64,000 nt of DNA from positions 1 through 64,000 of the forward strand of contig CALVNW010000006.1 of NCBI GenBank assembly GCA_944350015.1. Reading direction: 5' to 3'. Under the pieces are notes generated by a model, which ran no database searches, was not told the origin of the DNA, and was given only the letters and a program-made list of their open reading frames with translations. This DNA is from an uncultured Clostridia bacterium (lineage in GTDB: Bacteria > Bacillota > Clostridia > Christensenellales > UBA1242). The position numbers were made by a program, and so were the translations under genes. Shown piece by piece: positions 61,063 to 64,000 of this stretch. The first letter of the stretch is position 1. Each line of letters starts with the position of its first letter.

Positions 61063-62802
61063 ATGGAAATAAAAAGAGAAAAAGATGAGGAGCTGATGAA
61101 AGCAAGACACTCTCTTGCGCATATTTTAGCCAAAGCTATTATGGAGCTTTATCCTCAGACAAAACTCACTATTGGTCCTGCAATAGATGATGGCTTTTAT
61201 TATGATATTGACCTTGATTATTCAATCACTCCAGACGATTTTGACAAAATTGAAAAGAGGATGAAAGAGATAATCAACAAAGGCGAAGATTTTACTAGAA
61301 AAGTTGTTTCAAAAGAAGAGGCATTAAAACTTTTTAAGGATAATGAGTATAAGAGCGAGATTATAAATGAATTACCACAGGGCGAAGAAGTTTCTTTTTA
61401 CTATACTGGGGATGACTTTTTTGACCTTTGTAGAGGTCCTCACGTTGATAGTACAAAACGCCTTCAAAATTTTGGATTTAAAATTCATAGCGTAAATGGT
61501 GCTTACTGGCGAGGCAATGAGAATAACAAGATGCTCCAAAGAGTATACTGCTATGCTTTTAAGACTAAGAAAGAGCTTGCCGATTATCTCAATATGCTTG
61601 AAGAGGCAAAGAAGAGAGACAATAGAAAACTTGGAAAAGAGTTAAAGCTGTTTATGATTTCTCCAGAGGGGCCTGGTTTTCCATTCTATCTTCCAAATGG
61701 TATGATAGTACGCAATCTTTTGATAGATTATTGGAGAGAGCTTCATAGAGAGGCTGGTTACAAGGAAATTATGACTCCAATAATGCTTAACCGTCACCTT
61801 TGGGAGACTTCAGGACACTGGGACCACTACAAAGATAATATGTATACATCTGTAATAGATGATGAAACATATGCAATTAAACCTATGAACTGTCCAGGCG
61901 GTGTTCTTGTATATAAGAATGAACCTCACTCATATAGAGATTTGCCTTTAAGACTTGGTGAGCTTGGTATTGTTCACAGATATGAAAAATCAGGTGAGCT
62001 TGGCGGACTTTTGAGAGTAAGAAGTTTTACTCAAGATGACGCCCATATATTTATGATGCCAAGTCAAATCAAGGATGAAATTAAGGGTGTTGTGTCGTTA
62101 ATTGATAAGGTCTACAAGGTGTTCAATCTAAGCTACCACGTGGAGCTTTCAACAAGACCTGAAAATAGTATGGGTAGTGATGAAGATTGGACTCTTGCAA
62201 CCGAAGGGCTTAGAAATGCGCTTGATGAATTAGGACTTGACTATATTGTCAATGAAGGTGATGGTGCCTTCTATGGACCTAAGATAGATTTTCATCTTAC
62301 AGATTCTCTTGGCAGAACTTGGCAGTGCGGAACAATTCAACTTGACTTCCAACTTCCTCAACGTTTTGAACTTGAGTATGTTGGAGAGGATGGTGCAAAG
62401 CATACTCCAATTATGATTCATAGGGTTATCTACGGCTCAATCGATAGATTTATTGGTATGCTCATTGAAAACTTTGCAGGCTCATTTCCTCTTTGGCTTG
62501 CTCCTGAGCAAGTAAGAGTGCTATCTTTAACTGAAAGAAACAACGACTATGCTGAAAGCATCAAAAAGACTTTGTTTGCAAAAGGTATAAGGGTTGAAAG
62601 CGATCTTCGCAATGAAAAGATAGGCTACAAAATAAGAGAGGCTCTCTCAATGAAGGTGCCATATCTAATCATTGTTGGCGATGAAGAAGAGAAAAATAAT
62701 ACCATATCTATAAGAGGTAGAGGGTTTGAAAACAAATCAGGTCTAAACTTGTCAGATTTTATCGACCGACTTGAAAATGAAATAAAAACAAAGAAAATAT
62801 AG
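61063..62802 (+). CDS. thrS: Threonyl-tRNA synthetase without TGS domain
   Basis: 579 residues. The protein begins directly with the second additional (editing) domain (RHSLAHILAKAIMELYP), so the usual N-terminal TGS domain of about 60 residues is missing. The editing site (HxxxH-type, CRGPHV) is present. The catalytic core has motif 2 and zinc ligands (MNCPGG cysteine plus histidines), RSFTQDDAHIF, GPKIDFH and motif 3 RVIYGSIDRFIGMLIEN. A complete anticodon-binding domain closes it. It charges tRNA-Thr. The T-box upstream and an AAGGAG site at the ATG confirm the start, so the shortness is real. Confidence 0.97.
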   Translation: MEIKREKDEELMKARHSLAHILAKAIMELYPQTKLTIGPAIDDGFYYDIDLDYSITPDDFDKIEKRMKEIINKGEDFTRKVVSKEEALKLFKDNEYKSEIINELPQGEEVSFYYTGDDFFDLCRGPHVDSTKRLQNFGFKIHSVNGAYWRGNENNKMLQRVYCYAFKTKKELADYLNMLEEAKKRDNRKLGKELKLFMISPEGPGFPFYLPNGMIVRNLLIDYWRELHREAGYKEIMTPIMLNRHLWETSGHWDHYKDNMYTSVIDDETYAIKPMNCPGGVLVYKNEPHSYRDLPLRLGELGIVHRYEKSGELGGLLRVRSFTQDDAHIFMMPSQIKDEIKGVVSLIDKVYKVFNLSYHVELSTRPENSMGSDEDWTLATEGLRNALDELGLDYIVNEGDGAFYGPKIDFHLTDSLGRTWQCGTIQLDFQLPQRFELEYVGEDGAKHTPIMIHRVIYGSIDRFIGMLIENFAGSFPLWLAPEQVRVLSLTERNNDYAESIKKTLFAKGIRVESDLRNEKIGYKIREALSMKVPYLIIVGDEEEKNNTISIRGRGFENKSGLNLSDFIDRLENEIKTKKI

Positions 62803-62876
62803 TTAAATTTATTTTGAATTTGAATATATTTATGTTAGACTAAATTACGACAAAAAGATGTCTATAGGAGGAATAA

Positions 62877-63290
62877 ATGGATCCAACGCAAATTATTCTT
62901 ATTGTGTTTATAGTGCTACTTATTATATTGTATCCTATTTTAATTTCAGTAAGAAACAAAAAAGAAAGACAAAAGATGCAAGAGCAAACAAACTCACTTA
63001 AAAGAGGTGATAAGGTTTTAACGACTAGTGGTGTTTATGGAACAATAGTAGACTTACATCTTGAAGAAGATAAAAAAATTGTTACTATTGAGACCGGAAC
63101 AGACAAGAAAAAAGGTTATATTTCTGTCGATGCCTATGCTATCTACACAGTTTTCAAGGATGAGCCTCAAGAAACTAAAGAGGAAACTGTAAATGTGCCT
63201 GAAAGCGAAGTAAAGACGCAAGACAAGGAAGTAAAAACCGATAATAATGCGCAGGCTTTAAAAGAGGGTAGTGAGCAGACTACTGAATAA
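62877..63290 (+). CDS. yajC: Preprotein translocase subunit YajC
   Basis: 137 residues. N-terminal membrane helix (about residues 4-24, IILIVFIVLLIILYPILISV), then a cytoplasmic domain with the YajC signature RNKKERQKMQEQTNSLKRGD and KVLTTSGVYGTIVDL. The tail of about 40 residues is Glu-rich and longer than usual. YajC associates with SecDF in protein export, but secDF is not seen in the window, although it may lie further on. AGGAGG site. A TTGAAT/TAGACT promoter precedes it (about 62814-62841). Confidence 0.94.
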   Translation: MDPTQIILIVFIVLLIILYPILISVRNKKERQKMQEQTNSLKRGDKVLTTSGVYGTIVDLHLEEDKKIVTIETGTDKKKGYISVDAYAIYTVFKDEPQETKEETVNVPESEVKTQDKEVKTDNNAQALKEGSEQTTE

Positions 63291-63346
63291 AAGACAGAGG
63301 ATAAGAAAGAAGAGAAGGGGTCAAAAAACAAATAAGCAAATAAAAG

Positions 63347-63381
63347 CACTTTTTGTAAAATAATACAGAAAGTGTTTTTTT
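63347..63381 (+). terminator. yajC terminator
   Basis: CACTTTTTGTA (63347-63357) with TACAGAAAGTG (63364-63374, one G-T pair), a 6-nt loop and a T run. Confidence 0.9.
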
Positions 63382-63404
63382 ACAAAAATGACGCCATTTA
63401 ATTA

Positions 63405-63433
63405 TTGACATATTGCCTATTGTATATTAAAAT
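63405..63433 (+). promoter_or_regulatory. Promoter giving a leaderless transcript at the window end
   Basis: TTGACA (63405-63410), 17-nt spacer, TAAAAT (63428-63433). The predicted start at 63440 is 1 nt before the ATG at 63441. Confidence 0.78.
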
Positions 63434-63440
63434 ATAAGTG

Positions 63441-64000
63441 ATGAAGATTTATGATAGTGAGACCTTTTTAAAGAAAAGATTACTAGAAGAAACTTCCTAT
63501 TCTTTTGACCTTAGCCAAAAAGCAAAAAAAGAAAAGCTAAGCGATAGGGAGGTGCTTTGTTTTATGCTTCATCTGTTTTGTAAGGTGCAGTATTTAGGGT
63601 ATAAAACAAACAATCAAGTTTACAAGAAATATTTTGAACAGAACTTTATAAAAGCTAAAAAGGGTTGGTATACTATCAAAAATTATGAAGGACAAGGGAA
63701 CTTTGTATGTGCAAGCAGGCTATTTAAAGATGTCTACTGCGAAGAAACTAAATGTCATTTAAGCGCATACTACTTTGCGCTAGACTCAAAGATAAATACA
63801 AATTTGATATTTGGCACAATCAATCCTTTTAATATAAATAATGGACTTTTTCATTCAGTCTGCACCTTTAAGATAGGAAACAAGGATTATGTATTTGATG
63901 GTTCAAACTATATGATTATGGATAAAGGACTTTACTATAAAATTTTTAATTTTCAACCTCTTCAAGAGATAAGCCAAGCGGATATTTTAAAGGATAGACG
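63441..64000 (+). CDS. Unrecognised protein, 3' end outside window
   Basis: At least 186 residues in one open frame running off the window, too far right to be listed by closed-frame searches. It starts MKIYDSETFLKKRLLEE and contains KAKKGWYTIKNYEGQGNFVC and later LFHSVCTFKIGNKDYVFDGS. The late order of a Cys-containing segment, FHSV and then YVFDG resembles the Cys, His, Asp layout of transglutaminase-like or papain-fold enzymes, but this is only a guess. There is no Shine-Dalgarno sequence. A consensus promoter puts the transcript start 1 nt before the ATG. Confidence 0.65.
   Translation, partial: MKIYDSETFLKKRLLEETSYSFDLSQKAKKEKLSDREVLCFMLHLFCKVQYLGYKTNNQVYKKYFEQNFIKAKKGWYTIKNYEGQGNFVCASRLFKDVYCEETKCHLSAYYFALDSKINTNLIFGTINPFNINNGLFHSVCTFKIGNKDYVFDGSNYMIMDKGLYYKIFNFQPLQEISQADILKDR

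Overview
This is an AT-rich, low-GC window that reads as chromosomal backbone of an endospore-forming member of the Bacillota, most likely an uncultured Clostridia lineage. The evidence is a set of sporulation genes (sigma-K, a SpoIVFB-like site-2 protease, YlbJ, YtxC, a SpoIIM-like protein, a DacF-type carboxypeptidase, a PdaB-like deacetylase-fold protein), a DUF4364 regulator, a threonine T-box, and Bacillota-style gene neighbourhoods (pgsA-cinA-recA, miaB-mutS-mutL-miaA, rnc-smc-ftsY, ytxC-thrS, ruvX-DUF1292). Species-level naming is not possible from the sequence alone. Most genes are preceded by good Shine-Dalgarno sequences and TTGACA/TATAAT promoters.

Layout. 1-2.6 kb is the most accessory-looking part: the end of a YgjV-like membrane protein, two small XRE regulators facing a SLOG-fold (YpsA/DUF1273-like) gene across a mirrored promoter/operator, and a DUF4116 repeat protein. 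2.7-13.4 kb holds a deacetylase-fold protein, ftsK/spoIIIE, rimO, pgsA, a strongly diverged cinA, recA and a convergent class A PBP. 13.5-21.5 kb is a tRNA-modification and mismatch-repair block (miaB, mutS, mutL, miaA, a PLP lyase). 21.6-31.1 kb carries envelope and sporulation genes, scpAB, a degenerate class III cyclase-like membrane protein, a TM2 protein and mnmA. 31.1-32.7 kb is rich in noncoding structure: a compact four-way-junction inverted repeat, two copies of an interspersed palindromic repeat (a third lies at 23.6 kb), tRNA-Ser and a 53-residue protein missed by length filters. 32.7-42 kb has degV, hinT, rnhA, DUF4364, ylbJ, pta-ackA, rpmF, plsX and rnc. 42-50 kb has smc, ftsY, sigK and a diadenylate-cyclase-domain protein. 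50-64 kb has RNase P RNA, rarA, polA, ruvX, ytxC, a T-box with thrS, yajC and a gene cut by the window end.

How the genes fit together. The core set serves chromosome maintenance (FtsK, RecA, MutSL, SMC-ScpAB, RarA, PolA), RNA modification and processing (MiaA, MiaB, MnmA, RimO, RNase III, RNase HI, RNase P), lipid and acetate metabolism (PgsA, PlsX, Pta-AckA) and late sporulation. In late sporulation, sigma-K with an apparent pro-sequence and a SpoIVFB-like protease form a plausible processing pair.

The main points for follow-up are: several genes whose strong promoters put the start codon within 0-3 nt of the predicted transcription start (leaderless mRNAs); the structured element at 31188-31277; the palindromic repeat family; a reused 36-nt bidirectional terminator; and several core proteins that have lost domains or catalytic residues (CinA, MiaB without TRAM, ThrRS without TGS, PolA proofreading domain, deacetylase-fold, E2-fold and cyclase-fold proteins). 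No CRISPR array, insertion sequence or intact prophage was seen.
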